A stretch of 64,000 bases of DNA, taken from Annulohypoxylon bovei var. microspora. Taxonomy: Eukaryota > Ascomycota > Sordariomycetes > Xylariales > Hypoxylaceae. This document shows, in pieces, positions 34,901 to 47,981 of the stretch. Under the pieces are notes generated by a model that did not search any database, was not told the DNA's origin, and saw nothing but the letters and a program-made list of their open reading frames with translations. The translations under genes were made by a program, and so were the position numbers. Each line of letters starts with the position of its first letter. Position 1 is the first letter of the stretch. The stretch lies in assembly GCA_022836615.1 (NCBI GenBank), contig MU405211.1:558001-622000 (forward strand), given 5' to 3'.

Positions 34901-35268
34901 CCCATCGATCTCACAATCGAAATAGAGGAAACGGCGAACCCGTGTGACTGTTCGTCCTCCGACACATAATTCGATACCAACTTGTTTCACATTATTTACA
35001 TACATCTTCATAGCGCTCGTAGACCCGACAAGCTCAAGCTCTCCTGGCGATTTAGACAACGCTGTTTTCTAATTTACATCTATCTAATCCGAAGCTGTTG
35101 AACAGCCTTGAGACACACTTTAGTTTGGCACTCGTGTTCTCCGCCCTTCCGTTACCAAATCGAGAGTCGCTCTGCGACTCGACCAACAACGAATATACCA
35201 AAACAAAACTATATCGCATACTCCCTGCCTAGAACTACTGAGACTCTCGGATCTCAGAATATCAAGCC
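31967..35268. other. Divergent gene-free stretch, KAR9 to unknown 524-aa gene
   Basis: A long T-rich, pyrimidine tract (about 32008-32060) lies just upstream of KAR9. The remaining 3 kb are AT-rich without a supported gene. No tRNA-like cloverleaf was seen. Confidence 0.5.
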
Positions 35269-36843
35269 ATGTCAACCAACCAAGAAGAGCGACCAACCTT
35301 CCGACGTGACTCTCCCTCGCCTGAAACAACACCGAGTGTAGCCCGAGGTGCTAAGAGGGCAGACTCGGCTCGATGTCTCTCGACAGATTCGTCCATTTCT
35401 CTCACTTCGAGTGCCGACAGCTCATATCGAGATTCGATAGGTGGTGATGCACGTTCCAGATTGTCTTCTTCGAGTTATCAGTCTCGAAGGTCAGACACCA
35501 GCATTGCGTCCTCGCGCCTATCGACCGGAAGCTTAGGTAGGACTCTAAAACAGCGTGGATATACAAAGCCGCAAGGAACAGATTTCGCATCCAGTGCAAG
35601 GCATCGAGAGAGCGTTCTGAGTTTGGGAAGCATCTCCCACCTCCAATACTATTTCGCTAGAACTGGACTGTTGGATGGGAAAGGGGGTCAACTAGCAAGA
35701 AAACGACACCCCCGAGCGACCTTGGACCTATCGCAGTTGGATAGTCCCACCTTGTTAAGTCCGAAATTCGGTTCAGATGTTGATTCCTCGTACGCCTCGA
35801 TGGGCAGTAGCCCAGATCTTGGTGCCCAGAACTTTATCGGCGGTTTCATGGTTGAATCTCCCACTGACGACCAAGATGGATTTTACTCCGATGAGTTTGA
35901 GGATCCAGACCCAGACGTCTTGCCACCAACCACGAGTACCTATAACCATCGGGAAAAGCACATCCCCAAACCTCCCACCATCGAGGAGCTAAAGGCGGAT
36001 TTGACGAAGGCGTTAGATTCTGCTTCGACGGTATTAGTAGAGTGTACACCGTTATCTGCTAAGGCGGCCCTGGTTCGGCCCCCCAGGACACAAACGTGGT
36101 ATGAAGTTCAAGGAGTGCAGTTGCTCGATGTGATGACATTAGCTATACGCGCTGCGAAGATATACTATACGGCACATGAGCACCCAGACCGTTTGGATTC
36201 TATCAAGTCCGAAAAGGAGATTCGTTCAGAGCTGCTTTCCGTCCTAGAGGTACTGAAACACATGGCAACTAGGAGTTTTGCTGGTGGTCCTCGTGGTGAT
36301 GAGCACAAGACGATGATATCCTGGATCGAAAGTATTCGCGCCATGCTTAGGAAGGAGGAAGAAATTGAGAAAGCTGAGCGCGACGAGAGGGCTAGCTGGA
36401 CATGGTGGAAGGGAGACTGGTCCGGAAGGGAAATTGAGCGCGAGATTGCATTCCTCAGCTCGATCGACAACGAGGCTGAACCATTACCACCATGGACGCC
36501 AATTGACAAAGCAGCACAGCTACCAACGCCGTTCCTGGAGAGTATGCAAAACGGACTGAGGCTTGTCAAGCTTCATAACGCCGCGGTTAGGAAATCTCGA
36601 CGACGCTTCGGTGCCATTGGAACGTTCCACACAGATACGCAGAAGCCTTACAGATGTGCAGACAATCTTCGGTACTGGATTAAAGCAGCCGAGCTACGGT
36701 TTGAAGTTATGCTCAAAGTAGACGTGATGGGCGTAGTCTACAATACCGAACCCCAAGTATGGGTAGACTTCGAAGCAGCAATCTGGAAATGGTGTCGGCA
36801 AGTCAGAGAAGAGATCACCGCCGAATGGGAGAGCCAAGAATAA
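35269..36843 (+). CDS. Conserved-looking fungal protein of unknown function
   Basis: A single-exon 524-aa ORF. Residues 1-130 are Ser/Arg-rich and disordered (SSISLTSSADSS and SSYQSRRSD runs), suggesting phosphorylation. Residues about 235-520 form a helical domain with many conserved-looking Trp and charged residues: PPTIEELKADLTKALDSAS, a WYEVQGVQLLDVMTLAIRAAKIYY helix region, the WTWWKGDW segment and a terminal WVDFEAAIWKWCRQVREEI. No TM or signal peptide is visible. I do not recognise a named domain. The long helical C-terminal part argues for a real gene, and the ATG follows a plausible leader. Confidence 0.75.
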   Translation: MSTNQEERPTFRRDSPSPETTPSVARGAKRADSARCLSTDSSISLTSSADSSYRDSIGGDARSRLSSSSYQSRRSDTSIASSRLSTGSLGRTLKQRGYTKPQGTDFASSARHRESVLSLGSISHLQYYFARTGLLDGKGGQLARKRHPRATLDLSQLDSPTLLSPKFGSDVDSSYASMGSSPDLGAQNFIGGFMVESPTDDQDGFYSDEFEDPDPDVLPPTTSTYNHREKHIPKPPTIEELKADLTKALDSASTVLVECTPLSAKAALVRPPRTQTWYEVQGVQLLDVMTLAIRAAKIYYTAHEHPDRLDSIKSEKEIRSELLSVLEVLKHMATRSFAGGPRGDEHKTMISWIESIRAMLRKEEEIEKAERDERASWTWWKGDWSGREIEREIAFLSSIDNEAEPLPPWTPIDKAAQLPTPFLESMQNGLRLVKLHNAAVRKSRRRFGAIGTFHTDTQKPYRCADNLRYWIKAAELRFEVMLKVDVMGVVYNTEPQVWVDFEAAIWKWCRQVREEITAEWESQE

Positions 36844-37761
36844 GCAAAGATCGAGATATTTCACGACTTCACGCTTGTGGTGTTTCATCCGCGGACGCAA
36901 GAAGTTCTGTAGATGGAACTTCATAGTGTCTGGCCAGCGGACAGTAACACTGGACATCAATGGTTAGCGATCACACTAGGAGGACGCTATTGCATCACGA
37001 TTTACACCATATACCCCAAAGCATAGCATTGATGTTGATGTATTATTCCAACGCTTGTTGAGAGATTCATACCTACCTCAAGGATAACTAGTCATTAAAC
37101 AATGAAGTTTCATATTTTCAATCCACTTCCACCATAGCCTATGCGAAGGTACTCTCAGTTTGTTTAGCTACATAGCTACATACCTACCTATGTAGGATTC
37201 GAGATACACAATTTCTTATTCCTTGGAGAAATACCTAGGAAGATTACAATCTGTACATACAAATATTCCCTTTGTGATATGTGTGGTATGTGTGGTATTT
37301 ATATTATAGGTCTTCGTCTTCATAGCCATTACATATGATTAATGTTCAGGTTATTGCACTCAACTAGTTGAGCTGTATGTATGACTTAAGTTTCTATGTG
37401 CAATTGGATGTGCAATCGCATGCCAGACGTGTAGAACATTGAAGTATTTGAAGTACCTAGGTACCTTAATTGCGGCAGAAGTTCGGCTCGTAGAGTGGGT
37501 CTAAGCTTAGCAGGTCCGACCAGGCAAACGGGAGCTTCATCAGCTAGTACTGACGGTAATAGCAACTGCCTCGTCGTTTGAAGCTCCATCATAACCTTGA
37601 ACCTTTTTATTGACTTTCGCAAAAACCACCTCGATTATTCATACACTCACATTCTATTCCCAACTTATTCGGTAACCAATCTTCCTTACGAACCAAGTCA
37701 ACGTCTCTATTCCGTCCTCGTCACTTAATACTCCCTCCAACTCGCATCATCAACATACACT
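36844..37761. other. Intergenic upstream of RPT4
   Basis: A TACCTAGGTA palindrome lies at 37454-37463. The sequence CGCAAAAACCACC at 37618-37630 is only loosely like the yeast proteasome PACE element on the reverse strand, so no regulator is assigned. Confidence 0.45.
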
Positions 37762-39159
37762 ATGGCTTCGGAGCAAGAACGGGAGCACGCGCTCCAAGCC
37801 CTCCGTGCTAAACTCATCGAGTCGCGGGAGTGGGAATCCAAATTAAAGGCGCTGCGCGTAGAGATCAAGGGACTAGAGAAGGAATTCAACCAAACCGAAG
37901 AGAACATCAAGGCTCTACAAAGTGTCGGACAGATCATCGGCGAAGTCTTAAAACAGCTGGACGAGGAAAGATGTACGTCGTCGTCACCCATCGCCAATCT
38001 CCGAGAAGATGATATGCTAACTTGATTCTGTCTTTTGTAGTTATCGTCAAAGCCTCTTCGGGGCCCCGCTACGTCGTCGGCTGCAGATCTAAAGTGGACA
38101 AAGTAAAGTTGAAGCAGGGAACCCGAGTGGCGCTCGATATGACAACACTCACTATTATGCGAATGCTTCCGCGAGAAGTCGATCCGCTCGTCTACAACAT
38201 GTCACTAGAAGACCCGGGACAAGTCAGTTTTGCAGGTATCGGTGGTCTGAACGACCAGATCCGCGAGCTGCGCGAAGTCATCGAACTACCGCTGAAGAAC
38301 CCAGAACTGTTCTTAAGAGTGGGCATCAAGCCGCCCAAGGGCGTGCTGTTGTACGGACCTCCGGGTACAGGAAAGACGCTGTTGGCGAGAGCTGTAGCCA
38401 GCAGCTTAGAAACGAATTTCTTAAAAGGTATGCACAAGATCCTTGTCCTACGTTGCACGGATTCTATAAACTTTGCGGTTCAACTAACACGTCTAATTTC
38501 TATAGTCGTCTCATCGGCCATCGTCGACAAGTACATTGGCGAATCGGCACGGCTAATACGAGAGATGTTCGGGTATGCCAAGGAGCATGAGCCCTGCATC
38601 ATCTTCATGGACGAGATCGACGCCATCGGCGGACGACGGTTCTCGGAGGGTACTAGCGCGGACCGAGAGATCCAGCGAACGCTCATGGAGCTGCTCAACC
38701 AGCTCGACGGTTTCGATTACTTGGGCAAAACCAAGATCATCATGGCAACAAACCGACCCGATACTTTAGATCCCGCGCTGCTTCGTGCTGGTCGCCTCGA
38801 CAGAAAGCTCGAGATCCCGCTGCCGAACGAGGTCGGGCGTCTCGAGATCCTTAAGATCCACGCCCAGAGCGTCGTTACTGAGGGCGAAATCGACTTTGAG
38901 AGCGTGGTCAAGATGAGCGACGGCTTGAACGGAGCGGATTTAAGAAACGTAGTCACCGAGGCGTAAGTTTTTGCATTTCTTCCTATTTTGCGAGCCTTAG
39001 GCAGAGGCAGAGAGCATGATACTGATTTTGATAAATAGCGGTCTGTTTGCGATCAAGGCCTACCGGGACGCGGTCAACCAGGACGACTTCAACAAGGCGG
39101 TGCGGAAGCTGGCGGAGGCGAAGAAGTTGGAGGGCAAGCTGGAGTACCAGAAGCTATGA
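37762..39159 (+). CDS. RPT4: 26S proteasome regulatory ATPase Rpt4 (PSMC6/S10b)
   Basis: One of the six AAA ATPases of the 19S base, which unfolds substrates and feeds them to the 20S core. Four exons, 37762-37972, 38041-38427, 38506-38962 and 39039-39159, encode 391 aa, the usual Rpt4 length. Introns are 68, 78 and 76 nt. An N-terminal coiled coil (about 5-70) precedes the OB domain. Walker A GPPGTGKT is at residues 176-183, the Walker B DEID at 235-238, and the arginine-finger segment is within LLRAGRLDRKLEIPLPN. The protein ends KLEGKLEYQKL. Every join keeps family sequence intact, for example DEER-FIVKASSGPRYVVG and VTEA-GLFAIKAYRD. Confidence 0.97.
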
Positions 39160-42100
39160 GGCGGGCATGGCGGGTATGATAGCAGGGCATAAATAGCCCT
39201 AGTCGCAAGGCTTTCCCAAATTCCCCTTCGACAGAGATAGGGTATCCTGACCGAACGAATCATCACGAGGGAATTGTCACTAGTAGCACCACGAAGGAAT
39301 AGGTGGATTGTGAAGCCAACTACATAAGCTAAGCCCTCGATGTAAAAATATGTGTAGAACGCGTGCGAGGTTTTCATCGGCCACGCTAATAATACTACGA
39401 AGGATAGATTACGGATCCTACATGTGGTTATGTGTCCCTTTTAAAGTGCTGCTTGCTTAGCCTCATCGGTTTAGGGTCTTGTCTGATATGATGGGGTACT
39501 TCTCAAAGTAGGGTACATGTCTTGCTTATACATGTCACTTGAAGTTGCCATATATTAGAGCAACAGTTTTCAACGGCGCCATGGCATCCAGCTGCCGGAT
39601 GTCGTTGGGCACCGCACTTACTATACCTCCAGTATTTATCATGTTATAAGGCTGAATTTTTGTACTCCCAGCTCTGTTGTGCCCCCGTCTGTCCAACCAT
39701 CATCGCATCGCGACTTGAAGAGCAACCAACCCCATAGTAGAGCCTGGACATGGAACCGATTTGAACTGAATTCTACCGAGAACATCATCGATGTCGTGTA
39801 GTGTGTGGTGAGCCGTCCCTTTAGGTTATACGTTTTAAAGATAGGTGATAGAGTTATGAGACGAACACGTTTAGTTATATCCTCATTAAGTTAGCTAGTA
39901 TTTGTATTGTGATAGCTTCATTAGGACTATTGGATATTACTTACCTAGGCATCGTGGGATATTCATTCACCCCCTACATCAACCCTATTCAAATTCATTA
40001 GAATTAGATAAAACTTAATACCATAACTAGCTATTGTCGGTGTTAGCTTTTAAGTTATGCAAAGTTAGACCTTAGAAAACTATGCTAGGTAATTATCTTA
40101 TAATTTACTATTAGGTATATTATAATCAACCAACGAGTGTATAGTTTACACAATATATATCTTGTCCAGTGTACCTCACCCTATTTCCCATGTTACTGAG
40201 AACCAGATACTTAATACGAGAATACAGTTGCATTTTTACGTTGTACCACTTTCAGTTCCAGGTCATAGTTTAAACGTCTTGCCCCTTTTCAAGTACACTC
40301 TCAGTATTACTGTCTCTTCTTGTATTATGGTATGATAATATTAGTGTAAATCATGCTGATAGACAAGTTGAAATAACCGGTAGATTAAATCAAAATACAA
40401 TCAATTTAAGGGGCTTCTCATGGTTTACATATAAATAAGTTCATATTCGACATAATGAACTACATGTCATAGTTAACTAAATACCACGTAGCAGTGTTCT
40501 GTAGTAGTGGTATAGGTCATTATAGGTATTATTAAAGAGTCTATAATATAACGAGCTAAACTAAGAGAAACTTATAGATAGCTCTAGGTAACATAAAAGA
40601 CAGAATGAACAAGGCATGGTGTAATAGTAGCCGGGACTAGATATCCTATACGAGGCATACATGTGCCAGAAAGGGGGTTTAACGGAGTCAACTAACTATA
40701 GTCACTGATGAGACAAGCAGCCTTAGTGACGACAATCAGATACTAGTCTTAGAACGCGTTCCATACGAACACCACATATGACTGCCTAGACACCACTCGA
40801 ACGGCAGATAGATATCTCCCTTTCCTACCTTAACTAGCTGCATGTAGGCTGAGATCACCGGTGGGTCTTTTTGCGAGCTGGTCCTTCAAATCCCCGCGTA
40901 CCAAGGCCACTGAAGGATCGCATATCCGAGCAGCTGTAGATTTAAGTCCCGTAAGCTGACAGGAGCTAAATCGCCCATTGGTTGAAATATACGCATCTTC
41001 GCACCCTGCTTAGGGAGGTACATATTATACATACCGAATCTAGGGGATATATACAAGCAGAAGGCTGAATACCTAGGCAGATATGTACAAGAAAGCCTTG
41101 TAATGATATGCGTTGAGTATAGCGTACCGCGGATGACTACTTCAGTCCTACATGCGTGCATGCATACCTAGTACTTGAGCTAGTCGAGAATTTCGCTAGC
41201 CAAGTTAGGGCCGAGGGATATTCGATATATAGACCTTTCGAATCCGAAGGTGTTGGATGACATACCTGGAGGCTTAAACCTCCGAGCCAACTTCCATAGA
41301 GCAGATTCTAAGAGCACATAGTACTAGGATGAGCTGTTTCGCTTTCACTAGAGCTGTGGAGTAGAACTAGGGCATGACGGTTTCTTCTACCCTTTAGGTA
41401 TAGAGTAAGGATAGCTAGTTAGCTGTCCTGGTCATCATATTAGGATTCACACTGCAAACTGGGCGCAAGTACGAATGATATATAGCGATTAAACGGATGC
41501 TTTTTAGTATATTACTAAAGCTTCTTGTGATGTAATCCCACAAACGCGCTCAACTGACTACTGTTGGCTAAAAGCTTCGTTAGACAGCTCTTGAGAACCG
41601 AGGGAGGGTGGGCAGCCAAACTAACTTCCTCTCTGATGTATCGATCTCATCGGAGCCATATGCGCATGAATCGTAAGAAGCACGTCAGTGGCTTTGCAGA
41701 TTGCAAGGTCGCATTTACGACCAATCTCTGCCAACGAGAATTGAGCCGTATCACGAAAGTGCTGATAATTTGTCGTTGTTCGTAGTGAGGCCTCTCAACC
41801 TATCATACCTTTCGTATTTACTGAGATGCGATATCCCCACGTGTGGTGTCTAGAGAGTTGCAATGCAAAAGACACGTTCCGACATCCACGAAATGCAGGC
41901 CTCCGGGATAAAGGCCATGCAGGACTTTCCCTGTCAGTCTGACATCAGAGTGGTGGGCTGCCGGCAAGGTTACATGGATTGTAACCGGCGCCCAGGTGCG
42001 AGCCTCGCAGGGGTCACCATTGGGTGGATCGAGTCGCTTGCTATTCTTAGCTGACCCTTACTAGGCGCGCAAGGCGCGAGTCGCTAGCTAGACGACCAGC

Positions 42101-44467
42101 GCGGGTGATGATATGTACCTAGGTGTTAATGATGCCAAGCTGGTTGGTGGCCCAGGTATAGCATTCTCAGCTTTGATATGGATAGAAAAGAGTGCAATTC
42201 ATTCATTGAATACATTGGTAGAGACGGTGGAAGATTGAATGATATTAACGGTGTAACTAGCTGTGCCACTCACTGCCGAATATTCTCACCGACTACCTGA
42301 AACTTAGACTGAGGTGAGAAGGCATGAATGGGATATGATAAACAAAAAATAAAAAAAAAGGTTGGCGGTCTTAGTCTTCTAAAGGATTGATAACCATACT
42401 ACAAGATCTGGTTGCTTAACGATGAATGTTCCACTAGATAAGAAACCAGATTTCAGCCGCTCGGCCGATACGGTGGATTAATATCACCAAGGATGATGGC
42501 GACGTTCCTGGACAACTGACTGGTCTTCGATCGAGACTGTTTGACTGAATTATGGAAGGATTTTGTCTTCCGAAATTAAAAAAAAACAATAAAAAAAAAC
42601 TCAACCATGCCCATACGATATCTTTTATTGCCGTGACAACCGTATCGCGAACAAGAGTCTAGAGAAGAAATAAGCCGCGTCATTACCGCCGCGCTCCGGT
42701 AGCCCCTTTTCGACATGTCGTCAGAGGAGGTCGTGTTCGGATGCTTGCTTTGTTTCTGATATCGGGACATCCAACAAACTAGCAAGTAAGCTTGGAGGTG
42801 GAGGGTAACATTCTGGCCGACTCGGGCCAAGCCTCAACATGGAGGCCAAGCAAAATTGAGCTCAGGTACAGCCCCAAATAAGGGGCCGCGGCCAGGATGA
42901 TGATCCGGCGAACGGCCAGCTAACTCTGCAGGCTAGAAATCGATCTTCATTCAACACGAAGAAACCAATGAATGGCGTAGACACCCCATCGGGTGGTGGC
43001 GCAGGCATTGGCTAGTATCTGTTTGGTATTTAGTGAAGTTTTCAAATTGCAATATATCTTTACGAAAAGAAAGAGATACTACGTATGCCTCCTATGGATT
43101 CTATGTATCCATATCATAGGTAACGTTGAAAGATTTGCATGCCCGAATCTTTTTTTGTTCTCGGGATCAGACGAGGAGATGAGAAAAGAGGCTCAATCGG
43201 ACAAGGTGTTGCTCTTGTAAGACAACCAATTATCGTCGTATCAGCAAGCTGAATATTGCCTAGACAATGAAAGGGTCGGCACGCTGCATAGACTTTGACT
43301 AATGATTGGCTGCGACAAATAAGAGAGGAGATTAGAAGCACAAAGACTAAAAGACAGGCAACGCAATGCAAAAACCATAAATTTCTAAAACAAGGGCTGA
43401 CAAGCTGGATCCCGCCATTTGTCTATTTTGTCTATTTGTAACAAATAGAACGACGAGACTGGGAACTAGGAACCTAGAATCCTATATCCCATAGCCGGTA
43501 TTATATGATGGGAGTTTAGAATAGAAAAAGGAAAAGCCCAGAAGGTCGAAAAAGAAGAGAACAGATTGAAATGGTCGAATTGATTCTAGACACAGAAAAT
43601 ACATACGTATGTGTCTTTCTAGCGGTGCAGTGGACGCGGGACGAGTAAAAAGCAAAAAAATAATTAGGAGGTTAACTTTTTTTTTGGTAATACGTAACTT
43701 GAATCGAGCAATCGAGGTATGAGGAGGCGGCAGACAAGGTAAGAGAGGTACGGTAGGTACGGTGTGGTGTCATTGATACGCTGCAACTGCATAAGGTAGG
43801 GTTATTGCCAGTGTTTATTGTTTAGGGTCTAGCCAACGATAAGTATCGCCCAAGTCACTCTATGATGGGTGATAGGCGAAAGATAGGTAAAAGATAGGCA
43901 ATTAGATACCTAGCTCATACCTTGCACGAGTAAGGCATGAATTCGATCGTAAGAAACATAGGTACATCCATTACCCCCCTGACAACCCCTCTTACTTCTG
44001 AGGTCCATCGCAGCCCACTAGTGGATTGACTGTGGTAGCTACATCCTCGTACATGCTTGCCTCACCTGGTAACAGCCAAGTTCTAAAAGCCTAAGAAAGC
44101 ACCAGTCAGGTTCAAGTCACCAAGTCACCAGCATTCTTTTGTAGGTAGAGAAGAAAAAAAAAACATCCTTAAAAGCCAGACAATCCAATCCAGCCAGACA
44201 AGCCTTAGCTCCCCTTTACCTTTTAAAAGTACAAGCCTGTGCCCTCCGAATTCCTCCCCGACCAAGTTCTGGAAACTCTATCCTTTATTCTTCACTTAAT
44301 CCGTTCCCCCTCAAAGCTCACCGCCATTGACTTTCGTTTATCATTGATACCCCCCCTTCAGAGAATTCCCTAACTGCAGCTAAAGAGGGAAAACATTCCA
44401 GTAGTTTAAGCCAGAGAAACACATCCGTAACCCATTCTTGCTTTGCAGCACCGAAACTAGAGGCAAT
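39160..44467. other. 5.3-kb gene-free region, partly TA-rich
   Basis: This is the longest stretch without a supported gene. The part at about 39800-40700 is strikingly rich in TA dinucleotides and homogeneously AT-rich. Poly-A runs lie near 42345 and 42580. Short GATAGG-type repeats lie near 43870-43900. The last 300 bp before GFA1 are pyrimidine-rich and contain no upstream ATG that I could find, fitting a promoter and leader. No transposase, reverse transcriptase or RNA gene was recognised. Confidence 0.5.
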
Positions 44468-47079
44468 ATGTGGTATGTAAGACCCGCGGAACATTCAATG
44501 ATCTTTCGTCTTCCTACGCTATCAAAAGATTAGATATAACTCTGTTTCTGTCGAGTTACTTCAGCCCAACAACCCTTGACTTCAACTGTTTTAATGCGGC
44601 TGCGGCTACGGTCACGGCTACTTGAATCTCGAATCTTGTGGTTAAGTTGGGAACAGAAGAGGCCATGGAAGAAGAATCACGTAGTTGGGATCAATTCAAT
44701 TTGCTAACTTGAGCTCTTATTATAGTGGAATTTTCGGCTACATTAACTACCTGGTTGAGAAGGATAGGAAGTTTATCCTCGACACACTCGTGAACGGTGA
44801 GACATGACAACCTGCCGTAACCCGTTCCGCAACCTTCTACCTTGCATTCTGCAACCTCGATGACTACCCCCAAAAACATTGATGAAGGAAATCGAAAGCT
44901 GATATCTGGTTCTTTTTGTTATATAGGTCTTTCCCGTCTAGAGTATCGTGGATATGACTCGGCCGGTTTAGCTGTCGACGGCGACAAGAAGAACGAGGTT
45001 CTCGCTTTCAAGGAAGTCGGCAAGGTTGCCAAGCTCAAGCAACTCATTGAGGAGACCAAACCAGATCTCACTAAAGTTTTCGACTCACATGCCGGTATCG
45101 CCCATACTCGATGGGCTACTCACGGCCCTCCCTCTCGGCTGAACTGCCATCCCCACCGGTAAATACTTATTATACCAGCGAAGCTTACGAGTCCCCTTGC
45201 TAATACGACCATCGTTTTTCAGATCTGACCCCACATGGGAATTCTCAGTCGTCCACAATGGCATCATCACCAATTACAAGGAATTGAAGACCCTCCTTTC
45301 CGCAAAGGGCTTTAAGTTTGAGACCGAGACCGACACTGAATGCATTGCTAAACTCGCAAAGTACCTGTACGACCAACACCCCCAAATTGACTTTGTCGAT
45401 CTTGCGAAAGCTGTCATCACTGAGCTCGAGGGTGCCTACGGCCTGCTGATCAAGTCTGTACACTACCCCCATGAGGTCATTGCTGCTCGCAAGGGTTCGC
45501 CCCTTGTCATTGGCGTGAAGACCCAGAGGCGCATGAAGGTTGACTTCGTCGATGTCGAATACTCCGAGGAGAATGGTGTTCTGCCAGCCGAGGCTGCCTC
45601 TCAGAACGTCGCCTTGAAGAAGCAAACCGGCAACTTCTTGGCCCCGAACGCCCTGCTTGGTGCCGCTGACAAGTCCCTCCTCCACCGCTCGCAATCCCGC
45701 GCTTTCATGACCGACGATGGCTTGCCCATGCCCGCCGAGTTCTTCCTCTCGTCTGACCCTTCTGCTATCGTAGAGCACACCAAGAAGGTCATGTACCTGG
45801 AGGATGACGACATTGCCCACATTCACGAGGGCTCGCTAAACATTCACCGCCTCAAGAAGGCTGATGGTAGCTCCAATGTCAGAAGTATCCAGACCCTAGA
45901 GCTCGAGCTCCAGGAGATCATGAAGGGAAAATTCGACCACTTCATGCAGAAGGAAATCTTCGAGCAGCCCGAGTCCGTCGTCAACACCATGAGAGGTCGT
46001 CTCGACATCGAGCACAAGTCAGTCACGCTCGGTGGTCTGAGGTCGTACATCGCAACTATTCGTCGATGCCGACGTATTATTTTCATTGCTTGCGGAACGA
46101 GTTATCACTCTTGCATGGCTGTTCGAGGTATCTTTGAAGAGCTCGCAGAGATTCCGATCGCTGTTGAGTTGGCTTCCGACTTCCTAGACAGACAGGCGCC
46201 CGTTTTCCGTGACGACACGTGCGTGTTCGTCTCCCAGTCCGGCGAGACAGCCGACTCGCTGTTGGCTCTCCGATACTGCTTGGAGCGTGGTGCTCTTACC
46301 GTTGGTATCGTTAACGTCGTCGGTTCTTCTATCTCGCTCCTTACTCACTGTGGTGTTCACGTCAACGCTGGCCCTGAAATCGGTGTTGCCTCAACTAAGG
46401 CTTACACATCGCAATTCATTGCCATGGTCATGTTTGCTCTGTCTCTTAGTGAGGACCGAGCATCTAAGCAGAAGAGACGGGAGGAGATTATCGAAGGCCT
46501 TGGCAACATCTCCGCACAAATCAAGGACATCTTGACGCTGGACCAATCGATCAAGGAGCTTTGCTCGAAGACGTTCAAGAACCAGAAGTCTCTCCTGCTC
46601 CTGGGACGTGGCAGTCAATACTCGACTGCCCTTGAGGGTGCCCTGAAGATCAAGGAAATTTCCTACCTTCACTGTGAAGCTGTCATGTCGGGTGAATTGA
46701 AGCACGGTGTGCTGGCTCTGGTTGACGAGAACCTTCCTATCATCATGATCCTAACCCGTGATGACCTATTTACGAAGTCTCTCAATGCCTACCAACAAGG
46801 TATGTTGTAACCATTACCCTTGCGAATATGATTTGAACCCTTTCTAACGAGCTCACAGTTGCCGCCCGTGGTGGAAAGCCTATCGTCATCTGCAACCCTA
46901 GTGACGAGGAATTCCAAGCCAGTCTGGCGCAGAAGATCGAAGTGCCCAAGACCGTCGACTGTCTGCAAGGTATTCTCAACGTTGTCCCCCTGCAGCTTAT
47001 TGCCTACTGGCTAGCTGTTATGGAGGGCCTGAACGTCGACTTCCCGCGAAACCTTGCCAAGTCGGTCACAGTCGAATAA
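44468..47079 (+). CDS. GFA1: Glutamine-fructose-6-phosphate aminotransferase (GFAT)
   Basis: This enzyme makes glucosamine-6-phosphate from fructose-6-phosphate and glutamine, the committed step to UDP-GlcNAc and chitin. Five coding exons, 44468-44472, 44726-44796, 44927-45158, 45223-46799 and 46859-47079, encode 701 aa. The first coding exon is only 5 nt: ATG plus two bases of the Cys2 codon. The mature N-terminus is MCGIFGYINYLVEKDRKFIL, so Cys2 is the glutaminase nucleophile. Glutaminase blocks are GLSRLEYRGYDSAG, AHTRWATHG and SVVHNGIITNY. The two SIS domains include FIACGTSYHSC, FVSQSGETADS, STKAYTSQ and GRGSQYSTALEGALKIKE. The end is KSVTVE. Introns are 253, 130, 64 and 59 nt. In fungi GFAT is usually controlled by UDP-GlcNAc feedback. 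Confidence 0.96.
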
Positions 47080-47981
47080 GCTTGCGTGCGTGTCTTTTAT
47101 GATTGAACTCATTCCTGACGAGTTTTTGACATGATATGGGAGTTGACTACGAACCCGATTTTATGGTTGGAGGATGGATCTGGGTCGCAAATAAGCGCGT
47201 GGTGGTTTTATACATGGTAGCGGGATTGAGAGATGATAAGGGGGTTACGAAGAGAAGGCAGTTGCTATCTTTTGCAACCCCCCTTGATGCATAATGCCCC
47301 CCACGCCAATTCTGGTGTGTGACACATGTACTGCAGAGGAAGTAGATAGATGACGATCTGTAAATCGGCTAGGGCGATCTAGACGAGGATACTGAGGAAT
47401 AAAGTAAAAAGTTGATAACCACAAAAAGGATTGGGTCCAAACAATGTTAAGGCTCATTGTCTAATGATTTTGGTTCTTAGCTAGGAATACCACTCGTTTT
47501 ATTTCCTGGACCTCGATGTTGATTGGAGTGTTAGGTACGTACTCTAACCCTCAAAGAAGCCAAAGTTGAATTCTTGGCGAGGTCGATGTGAATTGTACTT
47601 GCACTAGGCTTTGGTATACACAGTATTGAGAAAATGGTGGTTGATTGAAAACACAACTATTATTCTTGTTCACGTGTCTTGGCTCTATTGTTACAAGAGT
47701 TTCTTGCTACTCTACCTATGCTCCTCTTCTCTACAGACGACCGGGAAGCATTGTGACTTTGTAGTAGTAAACATAATATCTCTTCATCAAGCTCTTTAGA
47801 TAAATGGTCTCGTATCCCGTCCCATCGTAGTGTAGATGAGAATGACCCATCCTCTCACCCCTTCATCGAACTAGTCTTGATCCACATCCATCATGTTATG
47901 GTGCTCGGAACCGAGATTAAGCTCGATGGAGAGCCGATGGAAAGAATGCACCATGGCGGCAGCAGCAGCAGGGTCGGCTCT
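47080..47981. other. Intergenic between convergent GFA1 and PRE4
   Basis: No gene is supported. It should contain both 3' UTRs. The short plus-strand ORF near 47611 has no conserved content. Confidence 0.5.

Noticed and set aside
37618..37630. PACE-like box upstream of RPT4
   Set aside because: The reverse complement GGTGGTTTTTGCG departs from the GGTGGCAAA consensus after the first five bases.
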